From Sclerotinia nivalis (lineage: Eukaryota > Ascomycota > Leotiomycetes > Helotiales > Sclerotiniaceae), in the NCBI GenBank assembly GCA_029531795.1, contig JAPEIS010000009.1, forward strand, positions 1,612,001-1,676,000: a stretch of 64,000 nt of DNA, given 5' to 3'. A model generated the notes under the pieces. It was not told the DNA's origin, searched no databases, and saw nothing but the letters and a program-made list of their open reading frames with translations. Position 1 is the stretch's first letter. Every line of letters begins with the position of its first letter. Shown one piece after another: positions 51,001 to 59,813 of this stretch. The position numbers and the translations under genes are program-made.

Positions 51001-51910
51001 TCGTAGAGCTCAGTTTATCTCTAACTTTTGAAAACATATCTGTAAACGATTAGATACTATTTCGAAGCTATCGACAACTTATCATCCTGAAACCAATAGA
51101 CAAACAGAAAAAGCGAACGCAATGCTCGAACAATACCTTCGCTTGTATATATCCTACCTGCAGAACGATTAGTCCAAATGACTACCGATCGTCGAATTCT
51201 CGATTAACTCTGCCTAGTCCGAAAGCTCCCGCCTATCGCCGTTCTTTGCCAATTACAGTTTCCATCCCTGAATAGATTTCGAATCCATTATGCTCTTCGA
51301 TCGCCCTGGAATCCTAGACATTGAAGAATTCGTTAAAAAGATAAAATCGATCGTCGATCACCTGAAGACCAAACTAACCGTTAATCAAACCCGCTATTCG
51401 AAGAATACCGATTCCCACCGTTCGCCTGTCCATCAATACCAACCTGAAAATCTAGTCTAGCTTAATACTAAGAATATCCGAACTCTTCGTTTTCAGAAGA
51501 AATTAGATTGAAAGAACTTAGATCCCTTTCGAATTCTGAAGGGTATAGGTTTGTATACTTACAAACTGAAGCTTTCTACCTTTATAAGGAATCACCCGAT
51601 CTTTCATGTTAACCTATTGTATCCCGCCAATGATGATCCTGTCCCCGATCAATGCAACCCGCCTCCCCTTCCTATCGAAATTGAAGGCATTGAGCAATTC
51701 GATGTAAAAGAAGTTCTGGATTCCCAATAGAAACGTCAAAACCATAATAACCCCCGTTTGAAATATACTATCCAATAGGTAGGCTATAATATACCTATTG
51801 AAGAGCCTGCAAAGTATTTGAAGAATACTCAAAAACTGATCCATAATTATCACCATCGTTATTTAGATAAACCTGATCCCCCTAATCGTTTCAACGAAGC
51901 TCGACCCTAA
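48050..51910 (+). pseudogene. Gypsy-A2 pol (PR-RT-RNase H-IN-chromodomain)
   Basis: A single frame, shifted -1 relative to gag, broken by stops mostly at Trp or Gln positions. The protease active site reads IIDNG at 48200 (Asp kept, Ser to Asn). RT is in the open run 49034-49657 with [18 protein letters not shown] and YLNN at 49313-49324 (YLDD lost). RNase H begins near 49660 ([12 protein letters not shown]). The integrase zinc region is at about 50590-50730 (HDSP, GHLYC, then CHSC). The catalytic triad is preserved in sequence: Asp at 50819 (SIDFITHLP), Asp at 50999 (ISDRRAQF) and Glu at 51107 (RQTEKAN), spacing 60 and 36 codons. A chromodomain-like end is at about 51675-51860 (EVLDSQ, RLKYTIQ-VGY, HNYHHRYLDKP). 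The gag stop just upstream suggests a -1 frameshift for expression. Confidence 0.92.
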
Positions 51911-51922
51911 AGAAGAAAGTAC

Positions 51923-52135
51923 TATCACAAAGTCCCCATATATGGTATACAGAGACCGCTCGGGTTCCGACCCACAGAAATCGGACCTCGGATAAGTGTA
52001 GACTAACCCCGATCGGGGCTAACGCTATACATAAATGTATTTAAGGAACCATTCCTTCTATAGAAACGTAGCTCTTCGAGCTATATCTTATTAATAAAAG
52101 TGATTCCTGTTGTCCTGTCTGTTGCCTCTATAATA
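51923..52135 (+). repeat. 3' LTR of Gypsy-A2
   Basis: 213 bp, preceded by a purine-rich tract (AAAGAAGAAAGTAC). The hairpin GTAGCTCTTCGAGCTAT is at 52068-52084. The last 60 bases look almost unmutated compared with the 5' LTR. Confidence 0.95.
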
Positions 52136-52140
52136 GATTC

Positions 52141-53476
52141 CTTCGTTTTCGGAAATTATATCAATTTCGTGAATATTAGAAAAGCATATATGATCCTTAA
52201 TCCAATTAAAGGCTTTGTATTTAAAACAAAAAGAGGATGAAATAAGAAAATAAAATTTGAAATTCGGAATAAATTTAGGGGTAACCGATTTTTCTTTTTC
52301 GATATACTCAGATTTAGTATTCTTATATAAAGGAATGGAGCTTTTAATATAGTTATCAGATAAAGAGTTCTTTCGAGTTTGATTCCTAATTATGATAGTA
52401 TATTTCTGATTTACAATATATATAGCTATTATTGCAATTCTCAGCGAAAAGAAAAACTTCGAAGTGAACTCTCTTCGAAAGGAATCTTTTAATTGATCGG
52501 TTTCTGTCGCGAGTTCCAAGAATTATATATAGAATTAGTAAAAAATCATAATTCCCATTCACAGGAATCGGAATTCATCTATAATCAGTTCCTATCGATT
52601 AAATATAAAGTAAATAAAACCAAGATAATCCAAAACACTTTAGTATATAACAAACTTCTTTTAAATCATTTTCGATTTCAAATATTGTTGTATATCATCA
52701 ATAATCTATCGAAAGATAATACGAACTTTTATACCTTTATCCAAATAGTAATCTATATTATCCAAAAGTTTTTCTTTTGCAAAGAATCTCTATAATTCGA
52801 AAAAAGGATTGATTTTATCACTGAAAGATTCAAAATCTTTCATTCTCGTATTGAATCTTTTATAAAAAGATATTATAGATATTGATCTTCTTTTAATACT
52901 AAAACCCTCTTTGCTAAAGATAACAATATCGGGATCCTCAATTCATCAAAAGTATTACTGATATACTCTAAAACAGAAAATAGGCCTATTGTTATCTATA
53001 TCAGATAATCCATTTTATACAAAACTAATTAAAACGAAATGAATTTGATCTAATTACTTCAGTATAATTAGATTTTGAATTCGGATTTCTTGGTTTTCTT
53101 TTTGTAGACTTTAGTAAGTTATCATTCTGATTACAAAAGGAACTGATTCTCCTCAAATTGGCAAACACAAAAACAGACTTATAATTACCATTTCATCGAC
53201 TTCTATATCAAATTCAGAATCTTCTTCTTGTTTTGTTTGATCGATTTGGATTTATAATTCTACTACAGCGATCTCCTCAATTATGAACTGAAAAATACAA
53301 GGTTTCCTTGATCGAATAAATATAGCAATGATACCGATGGAAATTCGGAAAGGTCAATCGAATAAGTATAAAAGTTTCGCTAGTTCAATAACCTCGATAG
53401 ATATAATTAACTAGATATTCTAATCTTCTTAAAAGATATTCTATCCTTCTTAAAAGGGCTAATGAGTTTGTTATAA
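52141..53476 (-). pseudogene. Gypsy-C2 gag relic (5' part)
   Basis: This lies between the 5' LTR of Gypsy-C2 and the Gypsy-A2 insertion, so it should hold leader and gag on the minus strand. The minus frame is readable in patches: an acidic run near 53190-53290 (QTKQEEDSEFDIEVDE), and 52141-52519, open for about 125 codons (QLKDSFRREFTSKFFF, then KSEYIEKEKSVTPKF). A plus-strand frame at 52493-53040 is also relatively open, so the coding strand for that part is uncertain. No capsid motif is recognised. The continuation of gag would be at 46200-46507. Confidence 0.45.
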
Positions 53477-53698
53477 TGTAACGATAGTTTTAATTCAAAG
53501 TATAATAGAATGAATCAATTAATCTATACTAGAGAATAACAAATTATCGTACAAAAGATAATGAAGTTTGAGCTTTTTTTGGTCCCCTCGAAGAGGATCA
53601 AAACCTAAGCGAATATAGGGTGAAATAAATGATCCCTTCGGAAGAGATCAAAGAACAAAATAAAGAATGGCCTAAGGCATTAATACAGGATCGTCACA
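53477..53698 (-). repeat. 5' LTR of Gypsy-C2
   Basis: 222 bp. On the minus strand it begins TGTGACGATCCTG. Pairs with 41732-41953. Confidence 0.93.
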
Positions 53699-55025
53699 AT
53701 ATATAGAATTAAAAATAATAATAAACTTTATAAAATTCTATATTATATATATCGTTTCTTTATAATGATATCTTCAAATCAAATATAGATTTTTCGGTTT
53801 ATTAAAAATGATTTAATTAATTTGAGAGGATCTATTGATCAATTTTGTTTATATATTCCGTTTAATAGTTTTTCTAAGAATAAAATATCGAAAGTATTTT
53901 GAATATTTATTATGATTATAATAATTTTCATTTTTTTACTAAATATTATTCCTATATTATAAATAAATATAATAATAAAATCTATAACTAATCTTTTCGG
54001 AAATATTCCTTTACATTAAAAACTAATAATACTAAAAAATATTATAATCTAAATTAAATGTTTAACAATTATTCTTTCTAGCTTTTTGATAATACAAAAA
54101 ATTAGGATAATTAATTTCTACAAATATATTAATGGTTTATTTTTCTTTTCTATTTTGAAAAATATAATTATTTTCATTAATTTCCAATAAGAAAAGTGAT
54201 AATATAATATAAAATATTTTCGGAAAAATATAAAGATATATTTTTTGATATTATCCCAATAAGAAAAGTAATAATATAATATAAAATATTTTCGGAAAAA
54301 TATAAAGATGTATTTTTTGATATTATCTCAATAAATTTTAAAAATCTAGATTATAATTCTATCAAATCCAAACGAAATACTTTGGATTTCGATTATATTA
54401 TATTCTATTTCTTTTAATAAAAATTCAATTGATTAATATAATAAAAATAACAATTCCGATTTTTATATGTAAAAAAAAAGATTATTAGTATTATTGAATT
54501 TATTCAAAATCTTTATAAAAAGAATCTTCGTTTTTTATAAAATATCTTCAATTATTCGATCTTCGACTATCAAAAATGATAATTTCAAATTCAAACTTAA
54601 TTTATATTATTCAATAATCTTATATAAATTATAATCATTCTTAATTCTATCTATTCATTATTTCCAATATTCTTTTTTTGCTTTTCAAATAATAATTCCA
54701 AACTTTTTACAAATGTAATCCAATTTTAACAATCTAGCTAAATAAAATTGATTAAATATTAGATATATATAATACAAATAAAATTTGTTATTTTTCTATT
54801 AAATTTTTCTTTAAACAATTTCTTTTTTATTTAATTCGAAAAATTCAATTAAAATCAAAACCTTCTTTTTATATTTCTTATTTAATTTACTCTTTAAATT
54901 TATTTAATATCTTTATTATACTTCTATAATCTTATAATACTCTATTATAAATCAATATATATATTTATTCTCTCAAATTATATAAATAATATCATTATCG
55001 TTATTATTATATATTACACTCTACA
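53699..55025. other. Unassigned AT-rich DNA
   Basis: About 1.3 kb without a repeat partner in the window. A plus-strand patch at 53795-53930 reads as protein for some 45 codons (KNDLINLRGSIDQFCLYI), and a minus patch near 54660-54790 is similar. Both are too short and broken to name. It contains the 72-bp tandem repeat at 54184-54327. Confidence 0.4.
54184..54327. repeat. Tandem duplication, 2 x 72 bp
   Basis: The unit starts CCAATAAGAAAAGT and includes TTTTCGGAAAAATATAAAGA. The second copy begins at 54256. The two differ at only about three positions, all transitions, so the duplication is recent relative to the surrounding decay. Confidence 0.9.
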
Positions 55026-55189
55026 TATCACGGTGAGGGAAAAGGTATATGTAGGGTTGATCTATAGTTGTACTACGAGGAGGGGAAGAAGGTCAAGGAG
55101 GTGACCTGACTATATAGAAGTGAGTGCATGCATGTGTGCCTAAGGCACACATGATCACGTGCAGGTGAAGGGGTGATGAACCCGTAACA
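55026..55189 (-). repeat. Solo LTR related to Gypsy-B
   Basis: 164 bp flanked by a perfect CTACA duplication (55021-55025, 55190-55194). On the minus strand it starts TGTTACGGGTTCATC and ends CACCGTGATA, the same plan as Gypsy-B LTRs, but the sequence is clearly a different subfamily. It holds the palindrome CATGTGTGCC-TAA-GGCACACATG at 55131-55153. It is GC-richer than its surroundings, so it is little mutated. Confidence 0.9.
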
Positions 55190-55412
55190 CTACAGTTTAT
55201 AAAAACTATTTTGTATTATTTTATCATATCTCTTTTAATATTACAAAACCAATTATATCTCATAAATTTATTGATATTTATTTCTAATTAGATAATTAAA
55301 TATTAGTATTTCCAATTTATTAATCAAAATACTATTATATAGTTTTCTATTTCAGTATATGATTTATAATAATATAAAATATTATATCAGATTCATTATA
55401 TTACAAAATAAT

Positions 55413-55484
55413 TGTCACGAGGAATGATTACTATATAAACCCAATTAACCATTCGGTAATTGTGGCGTCACTTTTATCGTGATA
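55413..55484. repeat. 72-bp LTR-like mini-element with target duplication
   Basis: Starts TGTCACGA and ends TCGTGATA, an inverted pair shared by other LTR families here. It is flanked by ATAAT on both sides (55408-55412, 55485-55489). It contains CTATATAAACCC. It may be a solo LTR of a very small (SMART/TRIM-like) retrotransposon. The flank is AT-rich, so chance repetition of ATAAT is possible, but ends plus duplication together are persuasive. Confidence 0.6.
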
Positions 55485-55839
55485 ATAATCTTTATCAAAG
55501 TTTCTATATTATTATAATATAAATATTTGAAATAATTTATAAATATATATAAAAAAATATAATCTTTATTCAAGTTTCTTCATTATTATAATATATATTA
55601 TAAAAATATCAAAACTATCTCTTTATCTTTTTTTGTTTTTATATTTATATTTATTTTATATATCTTATAAAATATTAAAATTTCCTTTTATTTTATTTTA
55701 TATCATCTTTTCTTTTAATCATTTATAAATCTTCAATTTAATTTACCTATAAATCGTATACATTATTAAATCGAAATAATTTTGTAAATAAATACTCCAA
55801 AAATATTCTATCGATTATTAAATCAATTGTTTTCTTTTT
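55485..55839. other. Unassigned AT-rich spacer
   Basis: About 350 bases. I see no coding frame, paired repeat or RNA gene here. Confidence 0.5.
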
Positions 55840-56599
55840 AGATTCTACTTTTTATACAAATTCGAACAACAATATAGTTTTGCTTTAGTTATTGTATCAG
55901 ATTAATATATCTAGAACAATATTTTCACAATTCTCGCCGTCGATATTCATAGCAGTTATAATAATTTTAAGATTGTTTTAAAAACTCGAGATATGCTTTT
56001 TTCCTTTTCCAAGATGCTTATACCCGAGAAAATAGGATCTAATACTCTATCGAAAACGACAATACCTTTTATAATAGATTTCATTCGATTAGAATAATTA
56101 TTATCCTTTATTTCATTTTAATAGAAAGATAAGATTCGTTTTGAATTAGATATAGAATACTTATATTGATCTATAGTTTCCTTAACTATTACTAAATGTT
56201 TCGAGGATATCGATAAGAAAACTAAGATACAATATCAGATTTATATAGGTTTTGTTTATATATTTAATATTTATATTGAAGCTTTTTTGAATGAATATAA
56301 AAAGATTATTATTTAATTATTAAACAAAGTAATAGATTATTTCATTCGAAGTTTTATATTCAAGATTAAGAAAAAAGGATAATCAAAAAAGATATAAAAG
56401 AAAATTTAAAAGAAAAATCCTTTATATATAAAAATCTTAAAAATCTCTTAAATTCTTATATTCGACAATCGGTTTAAAGAATATATTATTTTAAATAAAA
56501 ATAAACCTTTGAAGATCGAAGGATTGAAGAAATCGAAGGATTATTGTATTCTAATAATAATTAATCTTGGGATCTTATTTGTTTATAAGAGTTTATATA
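55840..56599 (+). pseudogene. Unidentified decayed coding region
   Basis: One plus-strand frame stays protein-like for about 250 codons with roughly a dozen stops, up to the Gypsy-A3 LTR. The best part, about 55930-56090, reads IFTILAVDIHSSYNNFKI and LKTRDMLFSFSKMLIPEKIG. A later part reads CFEDIDKKTKIQYQIYIGFV. I do not recognise the family, and it has no partner copy in the window. It lies upstream of, and on the same strand as, the helicase-like relic at 58560-59543, with only transposon debris between them, so the two may once have been one gene. Stops fit C-to-T decay. Confidence 0.4.
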
Positions 56600-57058
56600 T
56601 GTCACGGGGTCCCCGTATAGAATATACGGAGACCGCCGGATTCCCGATCCATACGGATCGGCCCTCGGTGAAGTGTAGGCTAGCCTCTGATAGGGCTAGC
56701 GTTATATACAAATGTATTTAAAAGATTATTTCTATTATAGAATCGTAACTTTTCGAACTATATTTTATTAATAAAAATTATATCTATTATTCTATTTGTT
56801 ATCTCTGTAATACTATATAGCTTCTATTTATCTATATCAATATTTTTACGATATCGTTCTGTTTATATATATCTAATCAATCCAATTCTTTTGAAGAATT
56901 CGTTATTATTGTAATCGACGATATTGCGATTTGATATTATTATTTTATCTCTTTTTATGAATATTATATAAAAATAAAGAAAAAGGTAACTAGTTTGTAG
57001 ATTATAGTTTAGAAGTTTATTTTTGATCTATAAATCGAGAAAGTTGTATTTATACAAC
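56600..57058 (+). mobile_element. Gypsy-A3 fragment (5' LTR and start of gag)
   Basis: A 213-bp LTR at 56600-56812 (TGTCACGGGGTCCCCG, same subfamily as Gypsy-A2) is followed by about 245 bases matching the first part of Gypsy-A2 gag (SSEEF-like start, then a DLQ coiled patch). It ends abruptly where the Gypsy-B copy c LTR begins. The rest of the element is missing from the far side of copy c. Confidence 0.88.
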
Positions 57059-58405
57059 TATTATAGTATAGGAAGGACCTTAGATAATACAATGATATTT
57101 TATAAAGAAAAAAGATAATATTAAAAAGAATCTCGATTATATAGAAAAGAAGAGATGTCTGAAACATTATAAAATAACGCTAGTAAATCCGTAATCTGTA
57201 ATAGTATAATTGTAAATTGTGATTTGTAGTACAAATAATGAATCTATAATAGTATCCTCTTTTTTAAAATCTTGTTTATTCTTAAATAATAAATAATATC
57301 TTTTTAATCTAGATTTCCAAATTTATAGATTATAAAACTATATTTTATTTTTTAAAATAATCTTAATTTTTTAAGTATATTTTTAGTAATTAAATAAATC
57401 GTACTTTTTTTGGTTTTATTGATCGTTTTAATATTGATATTAGAATAATTGATATATATAATAATATTGTAGTTTTTGAATAAATCAAAATCTATAATAA
57501 TGATCTTGGTTTTTCAGAATATAAACAATAATATTCGATTAATAAATTTTTTTTTTTCAAATCGATTACTAATTGCTAGATTGATATATAATAACTCTAT
57601 TTAATTAGATAATAATAATTATCTTCGTTATAATTATCAAATATTCTTTCAAAAATTCATTTTTGAATTAATTCCTTTTTCTTGTTTTCTTTTTCAAAAA
57701 TCCTATCTTTTGTAATTTTAGATTCTGATTTGTTAATCATTGATTACTCTATAAAATGAGATATTATATATATTAATATTAATAAAAGATTATGAAATAC
57801 AAAGAAAATACAAATGTTATTTAATAATTTGATTAAATAAAAGTATAAATAGATTTTTAATATTTTGTATAATTCAATCTATTTATTATCGAGTTTTTTT
57901 TGTTTTGTAGAATATTTTCATATTTTTGATATTAATATATACTATTTGATCTTTTGTATAGTATAAAGAATCTAATCTGTTTTTATTAGTGTTTTCTTTG
58001 TAAATCGTAATTGATTGTTTAGTAAATACTCGAAATTATTCTAATATTCGATTTATTCTATTGATTGAACTTTTTTTTTGAATAAATATTATATTAAGAG
58101 AATAAGGTTTATTAGGTTTTATATTTATATATAAATTGAAATAATAATTTATAAAAAATGAAAAACAATTTATTATTTCAGATATCAAATTATTAAAAGC
58201 AAATTCGATTAAAGATAATCATTTCATTCAATTATCTTAATGAAAATTTATAAATGTATATAAATATTATTCTAAAATTGAATTGATTTATTTTGTTTAT
58301 TTATTGATTTATAAATGGAAAACTAAAGGGTATTTAAAAATAATCTTTAATTATTTTAAGAATTATATTCAAAATCCTAATATAAATTGTATTTTTCGAT
58401 TTGAT
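57059..58405 (-). mobile_element. Gypsy-B copy c, 3' fragment
   Basis: Starts (plus coordinates) with a degraded Gypsy-B 3' LTR at about 57059-57203, possibly extended to about 57254 by an extra 50 bases. It runs collinear with copy b 28590 to about 29790, covering the integrase C-terminus and 3' untranslated part. Homology stops near 58405 without a second LTR, so it was truncated by deletion. Confidence 0.78.
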
Positions 58406-58559
58406 ATTATTATCAATGATAATCAAGAAGATACAAGCATTAAGAATTTAGATAAAATAAAATTTCAGATATTTAATTTAAGGGCTGAAAAATCCTCAAA
58501 TACAATATAAGATATCACAATATATTAAAATACTCGAAATTAATAAAAAAAAGATATAT

Positions 58560-59543
58560 TAACAATACAAATTTTTCTATCGGATTATAAACTTCGAATA
58601 TCTTTAATCTCAACAATGAATATAAATAGAATATATTTTATGAGTTTTATAAACAAAGCAAATCGCAAAAACTATTAGAAAAGTTCGAGCTTCTTAGAAT
58701 CAATCCCGAATTCTATTTCAAGGTTTATCAAATATATAATATATTCTGGATACTTTATCAAATACTATATAACTACCCAAATAGTGTTAATATAAATGAA
58801 ATAAATCTTAAGAAAATATTACAGTTTTGATTATATATTTATATACTAACAAAACTACAATATACAAAATTCTATATTAAAAAATTATTGGTATAGTATA
58901 TTAATAAGAATAATAAAAACTCTTTTATATTATATTCCTTCGCTAATTTTTTTAATATTCAATATCTATATATACTAAATAGTATATCAAAAACACTTAT
59001 TATAATACTTTACAATACATTTTATTTTATAATTATTTTACAATAAAATTTAATATAATAAAAAACCCAATTGAAGAAATATACCTTATTCGAAAAAAAA
59101 GAGAAAGAACAATACATTATAATTTTCGTTGAATATAATTATAATCTAGACAAAAGTGTTTTCACTAAAATGAACGATTTGATTAATATTCGTAAATATA
59201 TAGATTATAAAGATAAGATTTATTTTCGATTTATTATTTTAATTGTAGTTACAAATTCAATAAGTTCAAACAAGTATCCGTTAAAGGAAGTTATTAGATA
59301 TTTTAATATATCTATATTGAATAAATCCAATAAAGAAATAGTTAATAAATCAAGTTGGGAATTAATAGTATAGGACGAATTTTATAGAGTACAGTATACT
59401 GAAACTAATATTATTTGATTCTTCAAAAATGAAATAGACGATATTTACTATTATCGAGATGAATTAATTCAATCTAAAAAGAATACTTTTGATTATATAT
59501 CCTATTTTTTTTGGATTTTCTGGAATTTCAATTATTTCGGAAT
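58560..59543 (+). pseudogene. SNF2-type helicase-like relic, cut by Gypsy-B copy d
   Basis: A plus-strand frame of about 330 codons with roughly eight Gln/Trp-type stops. At 58700-58780 it reads INPEFYFKVYQIYNIFWIL, resembling the Q-motif and following helix of SNF2 ATPases. At 58981-58995 SISKTL stands where motif I (G-x-G-K-T) is expected. At 59360-59386 SSWELIV-DEFY fits motif II (D-E-x-H, with His to Tyr by C-to-T), 128 codons after the Lys of motif I. After a frame slip in a T-run (59505-59512), FSGIS at 59516-59530 fits motif III S-G-T-P with two C-to-T changes. The open run 59071-59373 is its best part. Copy d inserts right after it, so the C-terminal half is not in the window. The family call is inference from motif order and spacing. 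Confidence 0.45.
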
Positions 59544-59689
59544 TGTCACGGGTTCGTAACCCGTTCCTAGCTAGTCTGCATGGTTGCCTAAGGCACCCAT
59601 CCCCCATATAATCGGCGTTCTTCCTAGTACCTTCTTCTTCCTTCGTAGAATATCATTATATTTTAAAGCATTTTATTATTATTGTGATA
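59544..59689 (+). repeat. 5' LTR of Gypsy-B copy d
   Basis: 146 bp, TGTCACGGGTTCGTAACCCG to ATTGTGATA. Nearly the same as the copy a and copy b 5' LTRs in reverse complement. The left flank is GGAAT. Confidence 0.93.
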
Positions 59690-59813
59690 GTATATTCTAT
59701 CTTTTATAAAGACTCTATTATTGAACAGGAAAGATAGTTCAATCTTGTCAAATAATCAATTTTATAAAATACTCGGAAACTTCGATTATCAATGTATCAA
59801 TAAACAATAAACA

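Larger units (their letters stand above)
46513..52135 (+). mobile_element. Gypsy-A2 (chromovirus-type Ty3/gypsy), best-preserved element
   Basis: 5623 bp with two 213-bp LTRs and a perfect GATTC duplication (46508-46512, 52136-52140). It sits inside Gypsy-C2 on the opposite strand. Gag is nearly open. Pol keeps a single frame from the protease to the chromodomain with a limited number of stops. This makes it the youngest large insertion here. Confidence 0.96.
41732..53698 (-). mobile_element. Gypsy-C2 (chromovirus-type Ty3/gypsy), split by Gypsy-A2
   Basis: Minus-strand element with 222-bp LTRs at 41732-41953 and 53477-53698 and the duplication ATATA on both sides (41727-41731, 53699-53703). 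Interrupted at 46508-52140 by Gypsy-A2. Without it, about 6.3 kb. The purine tract GAGGGGGAGATAA (minus) abuts the 3' LTR. Confidence 0.93.

Noticed and set aside
52493..52795. 100-codon plus-strand open frame
   Set aside because: It lies inside minus-strand Gypsy-C2 between its 5' LTR and the Gypsy-A2 insertion. I could not prove which strand is coding, so it is noted only as uncertainty in the gag entry.
56509..56721. 70-codon frame ending in SRGPRIEYTETAGFPIHTD
   Set aside because: It joins the end of an unrelated relic to the Gypsy-A3 LTR, which starts at 56600; the fusion is a product of the insertion.
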